64,000 nt of DNA, taken from positions 30,279,621 through 30,343,620 of the forward strand of contig OZ024870.1 of NCBI GenBank assembly GCA_964017185.1, in the 5' to 3' direction. The translations under genes and the position numbers were made by a program. Below are positions 1 to 11,922 of the stretch, piece after piece. The stretch is from Rugalucina vietnamica. Taxonomy: Eukaryota; Mollusca; Bivalvia; Lucinida; Lucinidae. Every line of letters begins with the position of its first letter. Within the stretch, counting starts at the first letter, position 1. Under the pieces are notes generated by a model. It ran no database searches. It had not been told where the DNA came from and worked only from the letters and a program-made list of their open reading frames with translations.

Positions 1-49
1 CCCGACCAATGGTCGCCTGTCGAAGGTTGGTTGTAAATTTCACCAGGTT

Positions 50-1201
50 CATTACGAAAACATGCCTATGCAATATGCAGAGATTTTTAAAGTTGTAAAA
101 TATGAAATTTTTCTGTAGAAAAAAATTGATATTTTTCTTATTTTTGCTCAAAACATAGATTGTGGGTACAATATGCCTCGGCGAGGTGGTTCTAACGTGT
201 ACCCACAATCTATGTTTTGGAGCAAAAATAAGAACTAGAAATGCGTGTTTGTAAAACACTATACCCCCAACTGTATGTTTGTCCCTAAACTGGCAGTTTG
301 TATGACCATTTATTTCATTCGAATGAAGTGAAATTTAATTTTCTGAGGTAGCTGTTCGGTTGCCACTGTTTTGACCTTGATCAAGAAACAGAATGTAAGT
401 TTTTTGTGGCTGCTTTTTTTGCAGGCAAGAAATGGAGTAAAAATTTCAAAATGAAGTAATTTTGTCAAAATATGACGAAAAATGCTGAAAAGTTAATCAG
501 GTGTTCTTCTTCTCAGCCCCAATCAGTTTAAGAAATATGAAGGCTCTAGCTCAAATACTTTTTGAGATATCTCGCACACAAGATTTTCAAATTTTGTTTT
601 CAAAGGGACATAACTCCAAAAAGGGGCATAACTCAGACATGACAAAAAATACGGATCAATCATTTTTTCATGTCAGAGGAATCTGTCTATGAAATTTCAA
701 AACCCTAGCTTCCACCGTTCCAAAGTTTCAATTTCACCGAAAAGTGGAAAAATCAATCAAAATTCAAAATTCTGTATTTTTGTCAAAATTTGACGAAAAG
801 TTCTCAAAAGTTAATCAGGTCATCTACTCCTCAGCCCCAACAATTATACCAAATTTGAAGGCTCTAGCTCAAATACTTTTTGAGATATTTTGCACACAAG
901 ATTTTCAAATTTTGTTTTCAAAGGGACATAACTCAGAAAAGGGGCATAACTCAGACATGAAAAAAAATACGGGTCAACTATTTTTTCATGAGGAATACAC
1001 ATATGAAATTTCAAATCCCTAACATGCACCATTCAGAAGTTAACGGACGCACACACACACAGACAGACAGACAAGCCGAAAGCAATATGCCCTTCCAACT
1101 TTTTCAAAGTTGGGGGCATGAAAATAGGTATACCCCTGCGTACCCCCGTTTTGAGGTGGGGTAGAAGGGGGTATACATATCACTGATATGTTTTCCTGAT
1201 G
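50..1201 (-). repeat. Family B hairpin MITE, split by an insertion
   Basis: The left part (50-234) begins CATTACGAAAACATGCC and contains the internal palindrome shared by all family B copies: CTTATTTTTGCTC, an ATAGATTGTGGGTAC arm, a GC-rich centre CCTCGGCGAGG, then the reverse complement. The right part resumes at about 1121 (AAAATAGGTATACCCC) and ends at about 1201 with TGTTTTCCTGATG. In intact copies these two parts are contiguous, so 235-1120 is a later insertion. The terminal inverted repeats are imperfect. There is no coding capacity. Orientation is arbitrary. Confidence 0.75.
235..1120. repeat. Insert of unknown type with an internal 245-bp direct duplication, inside family B copy
   Basis: This segment interrupts the family B copy. 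It starts soon after with TATACCCCCAACT and ends CAACTTTTTCAAAGTTGGGGGCAT, so AGTTGGGGG-type ends are inverted relative to each other. It contains two direct copies of a unit (about 530-740 and 830-1040) with the shared strings AAGGCTCTAGCTCAAATAC and GGGGCATAACTCAGACATGA. A short CA/CAGA tract lies at about 1050-1072. Short open frames across the two copies are parallel translations of the repeat, not genes. Confidence 0.6.
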
Positions 1202-1630
1202 TCTTCCTCTACCATGTATGACTACATCACGCCAACATCTCTGCCTCCAAGAACACGTGAAGAGTTTTCTTAAATTTAGGCGCAAAAGTGTGCCGCCTGC
1301 AAGCATAAGGTTAAGCTTTTATTTTATGTCCAAATTTTTGGAATTTTTATTTTAAAGCTATAGTTTTGCTGTCTCTGATTGGATTTTGATCATAGAAACC
1401 TCTTCAGATTTTTTTGCCTGCAGCTGAAAACCAAAATAGTTTGAATTCTAAAATTGTTCAGTGGTATAAAATTACATCACATAAAATTGTCATTTAAAGA
1501 AACATCCATCATTTAAAGAGATGCTGGAAAAAAAGATCTTACAATCACAGCCTATGCTTGTTAATGATAAATGAATTAGAGAAATCTCTTAAGTAGCAAG
1601 ACACATTCACTCCCCTTATTTTTGATAAAC
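1202..1630. other. Unannotated AT-rich spacer
   Basis: I see no open frame with coding character, no tRNA-like boxes and no recognisable repeat in this spacer. Confidence 0.5.
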
Positions 1631-1862
1631 GAGCCGCTTCATGGGAAAAACAATGTGGTTTCTGAACAGGTCAGACACAAACCGACCTGGTTCAGTCACA
1701 GAAAAGAGCTAGAAGCTTGAAATTTCAGATTTAAGTAGAAGAGGAACTGTACTATCCAGGTAGGGAAAACAAAGGCGCTGATCAGCTTCGCACTTACTGT
1801 GAAGCTGATCTGCGCCTTTGTTTTCGCCTATACAGATTGTTGGTTTTCCCATGTGGCGGCTC
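1631..1862. repeat. Family A hairpin MITE, copy 1
   Basis: The ends are inverted: GAGCCGCTTCATGGGAAAA at the left and TTTTCCCATGTGGCGGCTC at the right. The middle holds a palindrome, GGCGCTGATCAGCTTCGC followed after a short loop by its complement, flanked by AAAACAAA and TTTGTTTT. The body also carries the family-typical TCAGTCACAGAAAAGAGC and TTTCAGATTTAAGTAGAAG strings. About 232 bp, non-coding. Ends and hairpin match the other 12 copies here, so it is a non-autonomous DNA transposon by inference; the transposase family is unknown. Confidence 0.85.
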
Positions 1863-1940
1863 AATGTAATACCCAGGAAGAGGTGGCTCCATCTGTAAAT
1901 GATGTGCTGGTAAGCATCAGCTCCAACATACAATCTATAT

Positions 1941-2175
1941 GAGCCGCCGCATGAGAAAACCAACAATCTGCAAAGGCGAAAACAAAGGCGCAGATCAGCT
2001 TCGCAGTAAGTGCGAAGCTGATCTGCGCCTTTGTTTTAGCTACACTAATAGTACAATTCTTCTACTTTCTAAATCCAAAATTTCCAGCCGCTAACCATCT
2101 ACTTTGACTGTACAGGTCGGTTTTTGACGGACCTGGTCGGAACCCCAAATTGTTCGTTTTCTCATGCACATGCTC
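1941..2175. repeat. Family A hairpin MITE, copy 2
   Basis: It begins GAGCCGCCGCATGAGAAAAC and contains the GCGCAGATCAGCTTCGCAG hairpin and the CTTCTACTTTCTAAATCC body string. It ends GTTTTCTCATGCACATGCTC. It is 78 bp from copy 1 and in the opposite orientation, so the two form a head-to-head pair that could itself fold. Confidence 0.85.
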
Positions 2176-2843
2176 ATATCGTTTCAAATTTTCATATTTC
2201 AGACACAGTATGGGCTTGGTACCAACAAAACGAAGTCTTGCCTTAGCAGATGATGTCACAGCTTCCTGTTTCTGCAGGTAATGTTTTAATCATGTGACGG
2301 CTCTCACATTTCCCAAATATCCCTTGTGAATGCACTTTCGAATGGAATTTGGCACAAATTCGTATTTATAGCTGACTATTCGGTTGTAGTAGGAAGTATT
2401 CTTAAGCATTTGCCGAAAATTTGAGGTTGTTGCATGCTCCTCAAATTCAAAAGGAGAGCACATTGACATATTTTTCTCAAATACATGTAATTCGTTAAAC
2501 ATTCTAATCAATGGCAAGACATTCGCTGTGATGGTAAGGCATTCACTTTGATTTGCTAGCATTAAATTCTGTTGAGTTACTGTGCAATATGAAAGAATCG
2601 ACAAAATGATATATATGTTGTTTGGATACTGTTCGTATTAGTTATTTTGCAAATTTTCTAACTATTTTTTAATCATTAATTTAGCTAGTTCGTGAATTCA
2701 TACGTGAATTAAACGTACTTTTCATGATGTTCCGTTTTCATTGCAGGAGAAGATTACCAGTTGTTATGGTCCGAAATCACATGGCAGAAACCTTGAAAAC
2801 AGCAACTACCTTTATAGAACAAGGCCGTATCCTTTTAACAGTT
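2176..2843. other. Unannotated spacer
   Basis: An open frame of 104 codons on the minus strand (2290-2604) has no recognisable domain and no splice context. I see no repeats and treat it as non-coding. Confidence 0.45.
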
Positions 2844-3120
2844 CATTATGTGAACATGCCCATGCAGTATACAGAGATTTTTAAAGTTGTAAAAAATGAA
2901 AAATTTTCAGTAGAATAAAATATTTTTCTTATTTTTGCTCAAAACATAGATTGTGGGTACACGTTAGAACTGCCTCGGTGAGGCGGTTCTAACGAGTACC
3001 CACAATCTATGTTTAGGAGCAAAAATAAGAAAAATAGGTATACCCCTGCATACCCCAGTTTTGCTATAAAAAAGTGGGGTATTAGGGGATATTCATTTCA
3101 CGGACATGTTTTCCTGATGA
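2844..3120. repeat. Family B hairpin MITE, copy 2 (complete)
   Basis: Starts CATTATGTGAACATGCCC and ends CGGACATGTTTTCCTGATGA, which is an imperfect inverted match. The central hairpin has about 49-bp arms (2925-3025), with CTTATTTTTGCTC and GAGCAAAAATAAG at its feet and TGCCTCGGTGAGGC at its apex. A GTATACCCC/GGGGTATT pair flanks the hairpin on one side. 277 bp, non-coding. Confidence 0.85.
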
Positions 3121-3540
3121 TTATGTGAACATCTACATACACTGAAGCTTGATAATTTGACTCGAGTTGTTTTTTGCTGAATCCCTTCTAGAACCCCTGT
3201 TACAAGGGTTACTTTAAACATCTTTATTTCAACAATGTTTTATATCCTTTCCACTACCAGAGCGTATTTATGCGTAATTGCTGCCAAACACTTTTTGATC
3301 GACCCTCATGGCATTGTTAAAGCTAGCATGTGCGATCTTTTTATATTTTTCAATTGCCCAGTAAGCAGGCTTTGACCGATATACAGCTTATTTGCACAGT
3401 GCATCAAACAAGCGAGTTAGGGGTCCAGAAAGTTGGGAAAAAACGTGGTTTTTCTGTGTTAAAAATGTTGAGTTTACCCTGTTATCTTGGAATCGCAACC
3501 ACGCTCAAACCAAACAAGTGCGACCAAACTGCTAGGGCTG

Positions 3541-3636
3541 AAAAAGGACACAAGGAGAGAGAGAAAAAAGAGAGATAGAAAGAGAGGAGAAAAGAGGAAA
3601 AAATCGGAAGTCAAATCGCAAAAAAAAAAAAAAAAA
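3541..3636. repeat. Purine-rich low-complexity tract
   Basis: AG-rich sequence (repeated GAGAGAGAAAA-type words) runs into an uninterrupted A tract at about 3620-3636. The opposing open frames here are translations of the low-complexity DNA. The flanking 3121-3936 holds nothing else I can name. Confidence 0.8.
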
Positions 3637-3936
3637 TATGTGCGCATCGATTTTTCCACGGTGACCCCTGTGCCGTGACCTTTCAGTAGCAAAACCAAAA
3701 CAGCTTACACTATGTTAAAGATCGGTCTTTCTGCTTTCAATACAGGCATAATACAGGCGTGTTTCTAAGACTCACAGAAATGGTTTTATGGACGATTTAC
3801 CAACCCTACCCCCTTTGTATGTGCATTTTGTAAAATGCCTGGTAATCCTAAGGATATATAATGTTTCAATATATACTAAATGGATTGAAAAAAATGTTAA
3901 CACCATAAGCAAGGTAGATAACAGTACTTCTTATAT

Positions 3937-4063
3937 GAGCCACATTTTGAGAAAATCAGAGTTTTGCCTATGCGAAAACAAAGGCGCAGATCCGGCGCAG
4001 ATCAGCTTCGCAGTAACTGAGAAGCCGATCAGCACCTTTGTTTTCGCTACACTGATAGTACTA
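3937..4063. repeat. Family A hairpin MITE, copy 3 (truncated)
   Basis: Starts GAGCCACATTTTGAGAAAA and retains the hairpin, with a 9-bp internal duplication of GGCGCAGATC in the left arm. It stops shortly after CTGATAGTACTATCC; the second half and the right end are missing. Confidence 0.75.
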
Positions 4064-4201
4064 TCCCTCTTCTTAAAGGCCTAGGTGGACTGTAAAAGGC
4101 AAAAATCTTCAACCATAGGGTCCATTGCTTGTTTTGTTGAATTTGTGTTACACATTGAACAAAAAATGTACATACATATATTGAAAATGTTGCTATTTTA
4201 T

Positions 4202-4444
4202 GAGTCACCTCGTGGGAAAATCAACAATGTGGTTTCCGACCAGGTCCGACACAATCCGACCTGTACAGTCACAGAAAAGAGCTAGAAGCTTGAAATTTCG
4301 GATTTAAGTAGAAGAGGAACTGAACTATCCGAGTAGCGAAAACAAAGGTGCTGATCAGCTAATTCAGCTTCGCAGTTACTGCGAAGCTGATCTGCGCCTT
4401 TGTTTTCGCCCAGGCAGATTGTTGGTTTTCCCATGTGGTGGCTC
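4202..4444. repeat. Family A hairpin MITE, copy 4
   Basis: Ends are GAGTCACCTCGTGGGAAAA and TTTTCCCATGTGGTGGCTC. The hairpin arm carries a small AGCTAATTC insertion next to GATCAGCTTCGCAG. Same orientation as copy 1. Confidence 0.85.
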
Positions 4445-4726
4445 ATATGTATGCATTTTTTCACTCAATTGTCAATATGTGTCACAAATTAACCAAAACA
4501 TGCTGGACCACTATGCCCACAAGATGAATGTATGGAACTTTCTTCTTAACCGGCTTTAGATGTACGAGTTGGTCCAGAGGTTGTCACTGATGCAGCTTTT
4601 CTTGTGACCAGGTAATCACTTTCCTAATGCCTGCTGAAAATCATTTTGCTGTATATTTTATACCCAAGAGTTACATCTTTTGCTCAAGCATATCTTTGAA
4701 GACATTGGCGGTGTTTATCTGTTGTA

Positions 4727-4968
4727 AAGCCTGGTTTCCATGGACAGTTTGTCTTTGTCGAAGATTATTTGTCACAGAATTTTTGGCAATGAGTCTACGT
4801 TCACACACAGCAAAGACCATTGTTCAAGAAACAATATTATTTAGCTCTGTCACCTTAGCCACAGATATTTGACAATGACACTTCGCCACAGAATTGAGTT
4901 TACACGACCATATTTTTCTGTGACAAACCTACTTTGTCAAAGAAAAATTGTCTGTGGAAACCAGGCTT
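4727..4968. repeat. Short MITE with AAGCCTGGTTTCC termini
   Basis: The left end reads AAGCCTGGTTTCCATGGACA and the right end is its inverted counterpart (TGTCTGTGGAAACCAGGCTT). The arms match for about 38 bp with a few differences, through a TTTGTC-AAAG segment. Length is about 242 bp. TA-rich bases flank both ends, so a TTAA- or TA-type target site is possible but not proven. Confidence 0.7.
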
Positions 4969-5197
4969 AAGTAAAAAACTGATCTGGGATAATGACCCAG
5001 CTGATCAGTGTCTATAACATTTAAGTACAATTCATCCATGGGCCCCTGTCCGTTGTCGGAGCTGTGAGAAATAAATGGGCTGCTTCTGCTTCAAGGTAAA
5101 GCTTATTGTCGACTGACCAACCACCTGATTACTGGTTAACTGCTTAGGAGGTCCGAGCCAGACCAGGAAAAGTTGTTAAGTCGAACCATTCATAAAT

Positions 5198-5432
5198 GAG
5201 CCGCATCGTGAGAAAACCGGTCTTCGGGGTTTCCAACCAGGTGCGACACAAATCGGTCTGTACAGTCACAGGAGCAGCTTAGATACTTGAAATTTTGGCT
5301 ATGAGTAGAAGAGGAATTATACTATCCGAGTAGCGAAAACAAAGGCGCTGATCAGCTTCGCGGTTACCGCGAAGCTGATCTGCGCCTTTGTTTTCGCCTA
5401 GGCAAAAATCCAGTTTTCTCACGATGCGGCTC
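5198..5432. repeat. Family A hairpin MITE, copy 5
   Basis: Ends are GAGCCGCATCGTGAGAAAAC and GTTTTCTCACGATGCGGCTC, a perfect 20-bp inverted match. The central palindrome is also perfect (GGCGCTGATCAGCTTCGCGG and complement). This is one of the best preserved copies in the window. Confidence 0.9.
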
Positions 5433-5668
5433 AAATATAAGCTTTAGTTGTTTACATTTAAAAGCACATTAGCAATAATGACATCCCAACATTAGTAGAA
5501 GTCTGATAAAATGGAAGCATCTTCCCCACATAACCAAAGCTGTTGACTGGTACTAAAATAACAAATTGAACAATCCATCCACTGCCCCCCAGTACACAAA
5601 CCATGAAGCATTGATATTACCATACAGACTTCTTGAAGCCAATGGAAGTAAAAGGCATATTTTGTTAT

Positions 5669-5859
5669 ATGTGACGAGAAAACAAACTGAACAGGTTTGA
5701 CACAAACTAAGCTTAACAAGCACAGAAGATGGCTAGAGATGGGAAATTTTGGATTTAGAAAGTAGAGGAATTATACTGTCCATGTAGCGAAAACAAAAGC
5801 ACTGATCAGTGCCTTTGTTATCGCATATGCAGAATGTTGGTTTTCTCATGATGCGGCTC
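5669..5859. repeat. Family A hairpin MITE, copy 6 (internally shortened)
   Basis: The right end GTTTTCTCATGATGCGGCTC is intact and the left end is degraded (ATGTGACGAGAAAAC). The hairpin is collapsed to AAGCACTGATCAGTGCC, losing the TTCGC portion of both arms. Confidence 0.75.
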
Positions 5860-6854
5860 ATTGCGACTCCTGATTTCAGACAAATGGAAGATTTTATAAC
5901 CTGGACCGACACATCAGCTATCAAGAAACATGTACTGGATTACAATGATATTGTAAGTTTTTTTATTTAGAAAAAAAAATGACTTAGGCTAGCTGTGATT
6001 TGTTGCTAAATATCTGAGGTCAGTTGTAAAAGTGGATAAATTAGGAATGCAAAGCATGCTTGATCTACTTATTAGTAATTACTGACCTACAATTATGCAA
6101 CAATTATGCAGAATGAAAATGAGTATTCATTAAAAACAATTCAAACTCTTATTTAATGTTTCTGTCACACAGGAATTGAAATAATTTTGGAAAACTCAGA
6201 ATCCAAGTTCAAAATTATAAGGAAAGAAACTTAAATGTCTTAACAGCAGTTTGTGTTCATTAACGATAGACTTTAATCACCCCATTTAACTGTTTAAGAA
6301 ATAAGTTTACTTTATGGTGAATTATCGTGATTAACGCGGGATGTTGGAGGGCAGATTGCGATGTATTAATTCACCACGGCGAACATCACGCATTAGTCAA
6401 AGAATATTCACTGTAAAGTAAAATTATTTTTATTCTAACACGACTAACAAATAAATGCTTACATTTCAAAATGTTTTCCAATGGACTCATTCTCGGCGGA
6501 CATGAATGATATGTGCGACGTCACAAAAACGCCACCTTATGCACGTAATTTTATTTACAGTGAATTATTGTTTATTTGCAAACGGTGACGTTTCCACAAA
6601 GTTCAATGGGAAAGACGATAACGTCGTGTTATAATAATACTTAAACCAGCAATCATGTAGAATCTGTTCATCTAAACTGAGCTTTATGATGTTTAATTTC
6701 AGAGAGATGATTTTGATATGTTGGGGTGACAGACCACCATAGTATGATGTCTGAAATATCTGTGATATTGCTACATTCAGCAACTCGGGACAAGTCGTTA
6801 ACCTGACATGGGCTGTGACTTATACAAGAGACATCTTGACATGCTTTAATACAT
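5860..6854. other. Unannotated spacer with CRE-like half sites
   Basis: About 1 kb without recognisable genes or repeats. It contains GCGACGTCAC near 6510 and GGTGACGTTTCC near 6585, related to cAMP-response half sites, but there is no supporting gene structure. Confidence 0.4.
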
Positions 6855-7088
6855 GAGCTGCAATGTGTGAAAACAGGTGTTCGGGGTTTCCGACCAGGTC
6901 TGACACAAACCAGCCTGTACTGTCACAGAAAAAGGCTAGAAGCTTGAAATTTTTGCTATAAGTAGAAGAGGAATTGTACTATCCGAGTAGCGAAAACAAA
7001 GTTGCTGATCAGCTGTGCAGTTACTGCACAGCTGATCTGCGCCTTCTTTTCGCATAGGCAAAAATCCGTTTTTCTCATGACTGGGCTC
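6855..7088. repeat. Family A hairpin MITE, copy 7
   Basis: Starts GAGCTGCAATGTGTGAAAAC and ends TTTTTCTCATGACTGGGCTC. The hairpin is the CAGCTGTGCAGTTACTGCACAG variant (TGC replacing TTCGC), also seen in copies 9 and 10, so two hairpin subtypes exist. Confidence 0.85.
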
Positions 7089-7179
7089 ACATAAAATGCG
7101 TCATCCCAAACCTTGTCATCAGGTGTTAAGCAAGCAGGGCTGTATAGCTGCAGAAGATGGCTAGTATTAGATGGATTAT

Positions 7180-9163
7180 TAGCTCACCTGAGCCGTTAGG
7201 CTCACAAGGTGAGCTTATAGGATGGCCATGATCCGGCGTCCGTCCGTCCGTCGTCCGTCCACAATTTCAAAGATCTTCTTCTCTGAAACCGCTTGGCCAA
7301 CCAAAGCCAAATTTTATATGAAGCATCTATAGGAAGGGGGAACCAATGTGTATATAAGAAATCCAGGTCACATGACCAAGATGGCTGCCATGCCCATATA
7401 TGGTAAAAACCCTTCAAAAATCTTCTTCTCCAGAACAGGTGGACTGATTTCAACGAAACTTGGCATAAAGCATCGATGGCTCAAGCACTACAAAGTGTAT
7501 ATAAGTCCTGACCCTGTGTTGACCTTGACCTATTTTACGGCAAGGTCAACATAGGTCGCCAATGCATTTGAATGGGCATAACTTTTAAAATGTCATTTAA
7601 AGTCATTTAAAGTGAAAGTCTTGCAGGAAATGGGCAGTAGGACTGAATATTAATGATTCTGAAAAAAAAATGGACCCCAGGGGCTCATATGCCCCCACCC
7701 CGGGGCAATATACATGTATATTACCATAATATTCAAACATCATCTCCTCTGAAACCGCTTGGCCAATCAAAGCCAAATTTTATGTGAAGCATCAATAGGA
7801 AGGGGTAATCAATGTGTATATAAATAATCCAGGTCACATGACCAAGATGGCCGCAATGCCCATATATGGTAAAAACCCTTCAAAAATCTTCTTCTCCAGA
7901 ACCAGTGGATCGATTTCAAAGAAACTTGGCATGAAGCATCGATGGCTCAAGTGCTACAATGTGTATATAAATCATGACCCTGTAATGACCTTGACCTTTT
8001 TTAATGGCACGGTCAACATAGGTCGCCAATGCAATTGAATAGGGAAAACATTTAAAATGTCATTTAAAGTGAAAATCTTGCAGGAAATGGGCAGTAGGAC
8101 TGAATATTAATGATTCTAAAAAAACTGGACTCCAGGGGCTCATCTACCGCCACCCCGGGGCAATATACATGTATATTAGCATAATATTCAAACATCTTCT
8201 CCTCTGAAACCGCTTGGCGAATCAAAGCCAAATTTTATGTGAAGCGTCTATGGAATGGGGGAATTAATGTATATATGAATTATCTAGTTCACATGACCAA
8301 GATGGCTGCCATGCCCATATATGGTGAAAACCCTTCAAAAATCTTCTTCTCCAAATCTGGTGGACCGATTTCAAAGAAACTTGGCATAAAGCACCAATGG
8401 CTGAAGTACTACAATGTATTTATAAATCATGACCCTGTGGTGACCTTGACCTATTTTACGACAAGGTCAACATAGGTCGCCAATGCATTGGAATGGGGAA
8501 AACTTTTAAAAAGTCATTTGAGGTGAAAATCTTGCAGGAAATGGGTAGTAGGACTAAATATTAATGATTCTGAAAAAGAAAATGGACCTAAGGGCTCATA
8601 TGCCCACACCCCGGGGCAATATACCTGTATATTACCATAATATTCAAACATCTTCTCCTCTGAAACCACTTGGCCAATTGAAGCCAAATTTTATGTGAAG
8701 TACCTATAGGATGGGGGAACCAATGTATATATTAATAATCTAGGTCACATGACCAAGATGGCTGCCATGCTCATATATGGTAAAAAACCTTCAAATATCT
8801 TCTTCTCTGAAACCAATAGATTGATTTCAATGAAACTTGGCGTGAAGCATCCATCGCTAAAGTATTACAATGTATATATAAATCATGATCCTGTGATGAC
8901 CTTGACCAAGTTTATGGCAAGGTCAACATGGGTTGCCCATGCATTTGAATGGGAAATACTGTTAAAATGTCATTTGAAGGGAAAAGCCAGCAAGAGCCAA
9001 GAAATTGGCAAATGGACAGAATATTGATTATTCTGAAAAAAGAAAACGGCCCAAGGGCTTCATCTGCCCCTGCACTGGGGTAAAATACCATAATATTCAA
9101 ACATGTTTATTGGTATATGCAGCAGACTCAGGTGAGCGTTTACAGGACCATTGGTCCTCTGGT
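7180..9163 (+). repeat. Family C element 1: four 460-bp tandem units between TAGCTCACC and GGTCCTCTGG ends
   Basis: The 5' end has TAGCTCACCTGAGC and an immediate inverted AGGCTCACAAGGTGAGCT, followed by a GTCCGTCCGTC tract. The body holds four direct units (about 7260-7730, 7740-8170, 8180-8640, 8650-9100). Each contains TCTTCTTCTCTGAAACCGC, GGTCACATGACCAAGATGGC and a TGACCTTGACC...AAGGTCAAC inverted pair. It ends CAGGTGAGCG, then the palindromic GGACCATTGGTCC and TCTGG. The TAGCTCACC start and CAGGTGAGC end are roughly inverted. Short frames of 62-92 codons recur once per unit and are shadows. This layout is a non-autonomous element with expandable internal repeats. Confidence 0.85.
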
Positions 9164-9178
9164 ATTATCCATATAATT

Positions 9179-10852
9179 AGCTCACCTGAGCCGAAGGCTC
9201 ACAAGGTGAGCTTATAGGATGGCCATGATCCGGCGTCCGTCCGTCCGTCGGCGTCGTCCACAATTTCAAAGATCTTCTTCTCTGAAACCTCTTGGCCGAT
9301 CTAGTTGAAATTTTATATGGAGCCTCCTTGGGTAGTGGCATTTCAAGTTTGATCGCGAAATCCAGGCCACATGATCAAGATGGCCGCCACGCCCATATAT
9401 GGTAAAAACCCTTCAAAAATCTTCTTCTCCAGAACCGGTGGGCCGATTTCCACGAAACTTGGTATGTAGCATCGGGGACTTCAGCCCATCATAGTTTGAT
9501 AAAATGATGACCCTTGGATGACCTTGACCTATTTTACGGCAGCGTCAAATTTGGAAACATAGGCTTTTACATGGGAAAAAGTGAAAACTATGGATTTTTT
9601 GAAAACTATTGCAGCCTGAGGCCTGAAAAGTGGTAGATGCAAACAACTAATGGAGTAGATGAAGGTATGTGATTAATTTAGGTCAAGGTCATCTCTTGAC
9701 CTTGGCCAGTCTGTCGTCCATTCACACTTTTCAAAGATCTTCTTCTTTGAAACTGCAGGGCCAATCAAAGTGAAATTTTATGTGGAGCATCCATGGGTAG
9801 GGGAGATGAAAGTTTGATCGCGAAATCCAGGTCACATGACCAAGATGGCCGCCACGCCCATATATGGTAAAAACCACTCAAAAATCTTCTCCAGAACCTG
9901 CAGGCCGATTTTCATGAAACTTGGTATGTAGCATTTGGGACTCCAGCCCATCATAGTTTGATAAAATGATGACCCTAGGATGACCTTGACATATTTTACG
10001 GCAAGGTCAATTTTGGAAACATAGGCTTTTACATGGGAAAAAGTGAAAACTATGGATTTTTTGAAAACTGTTGCTGCCTGATGCTTGAAAAGTGGTAGAT
10101 GCAAAAAACTAATGGAGTAGATGAAGGTATGTGATTAATTTAGGTCAAGGTCATCTCTTGACCTTGGCCAGTCTGTTGTCCATACACACTTTTCAAAGAT
10201 CTTCTTCTCTGAAACTGCTGGGCCAATCAAAGTGAAATTTTATGTGGAGCATCCATGGGTAGGGGAGACGAAAGTTTGATCGCGAAATCCAGGTCACATT
10301 ACCAAGATGGCTGCCACGCCCATATATGGTAAAAACCACTCAAAAATTTTCTTTTCCAGAACCGGCAGGCCAATTTTCGCGAAACTTGGTATGTAGCATT
10401 TGGGACTCCAGCCCATCATAGTTTGATCAAATGATGACCATAGGATGACCTTGACGTATTTTACGGCAAGGTCAATTTTGGAAACATAGGCTTTTACATG
10501 GGAAAAGGCGAAAACAATGGATAATTTGGAAACTGTTGCAGTCTGAGACCTGGAAGTTGCTAGATGCAGACAACCAATGGAGTCAGTGAAGGTAAGTAAT
10601 AAATGAAGGCCAAGGTCATTTCTTGACCTTGATCCAAAGTCATTTAAATATCAAAATTAAAATTATGGTTTTCTCATAAATCACTGGGTTTGGAAACTAT
10701 TGCAGCCTGTGACCTGAAACTTTGCAGATGCAGACAACTTATGAATTCAATAAAGGTGTGTGAGTATTCAAGGTCAAGGTCATTTCATGATGACTTAATA
10801 CTCCAGGATCAGGCTTCAGGTGAGCGTTCTCAGGACCAATGGTCCTCTGGTT
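9179..10852 (+). repeat. Family C element 2: tandem units of a diverged subtype
   Basis: Begins 16 bp after element 1 ends, with the same TAGCTCACCTGAGCCGAAGG start and GTCCGTCCG tract, and ends GGACCAATGGTCCTCTGG. It carries three full units of about 470 bp and a partial fourth. They are closer to each other than to those of element 1: all share TTTGATCGCGAAATCCAGG and CCCATCATAGTTTGATAAAA. This suggests the units amplified within each element. Confidence 0.85.
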
Positions 10853-11212
10853 AAAACTTTCAATATAAACCCTCTTCACAGATTTTTCATTATAAATATG
10901 AACGAGATGGTCAAATACATTTATTTGATTCATATTTGTGATGTTAGAATTGCTGGTCTTATTGGTCAGATGCATTTATTTGTTCCCTATTAGTAATATT
11001 ACACTGAAATAGTTTTGAATTTGATAATAGCCTTTATTGATATTTGATTGTGCTGTATAAATATCTCAAAACTTTCAAGCTTTAGGTGTAAATATAGAAG
11101 CTGACAAATGTATTGGCTTTTGTTTCCAATATTGTGTCTCCTTTTGGGTATACCCTGTAAACTGTTGAAACACTTAGTCGCTTACCTTTAATGATCCATT
11201 TAATACTTGGTG
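10853..11212. other. Unannotated AT-rich spacer
   Basis: I see nothing that I can name in this stretch. Confidence 0.45.
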
Positions 11213-11430
11213 GTTTTACAGGGAGCATGTTGGCCAAGTTGTCAAGTACAGGACTCCAGAATGAGAGGTCCTGGGTTCGATACCTACCCTATAGTGTTCT
11301 TGAGAAATGCACCGTGAGCTCCCCAGAGCATCGTTTAACACCCAAACAGCAGTGGCTCCATTCCAACATGACTGAAAAATTGCTGACTTGGATGTTAAGC
11401 CATAACCTAACCAAACCTTGGTGGACATAC
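11213..11430 (+). repeat. tRNA-derived SINE
   Basis: An A-box-like TGGCCAAGTTGTCAAG (11231-11246) and a B-box GGTTCGATACC (11274-11284) have tRNA-like spacing. A body follows with TTCTTGAGAAATGCACC, related to the TTGAGCAAG..CAC string of the other SINEs here, and then GGATGTTAAGCCATAACC. It is not a functional tRNA, because the acceptor pairing and an anticodon loop are not convincing. Internal pol III promoter boxes are expected for the family. The 3' boundary is uncertain. Confidence 0.75.
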
Positions 11431-11715
11431 AATCCATGTAAAGAGAAGATATGTTTTGGTTGGGTTTCTAACCAGGTCCACCAATACTGGCTTTACAGTC
11501 ACAGACGGCTGCTACAGGTTTGAAGCAACACAGGTCATACTGAAAGTGACAGTTGTTTATATTGGGTTTAATTGTCCTTCAAAACATTACATGTCATAGC
11601 GAGAGTCAGTTTATTGCAGCCAGTCTGTCCTGGACAAGCCAATTCAGGGCAGTATACCAGTACCTAGTATACTACCTACTACCTGGTGCACATTTCTTTC
11701 ACATTTTATAATTAT

Positions 11716-11922
11716 GAGCCTGTGCATAAGAAAACCAACAATTTGGGTTTCCGATCAGGTCCGACACAAACCGGCCTGTACAATCTCAGGAGCAGGCTAG
11801 AACCTTGAAATTTCGGATTTAAGAAGAAGAGGTATTGCACTATCTATGGAGCCAAAAACAAAGGCTGATCTGCGGCTTTGTTTTGGCATATGCAGATTGT
11901 TGGTTTTCTTATGCAGTGGCTC
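11716..11922. repeat. Family A hairpin MITE, copy 8 (hairpin lost)
   Basis: Ends are GAGCCTGTGCATAAGAAAAC and GTTTTCTTATGCAGTGGCTC. The internal palindrome is reduced to AAAACAAAGGCTGATCTGCGG, so only the terminal repeats can still pair. Confidence 0.8.

Noticed and set aside
3487..3698. Opposed Lys/Arg-rich and Phe-rich frames
   Set aside because: They are two readings of a purine-rich low-complexity tract.
7348..9030. Four similar open frames with GHMTKMAAMPIYGKNPSKI as a gene family
   Set aside because: Each is one translation of the 460-bp family C unit, and the CAAGATGGC word simply provides an ATG.
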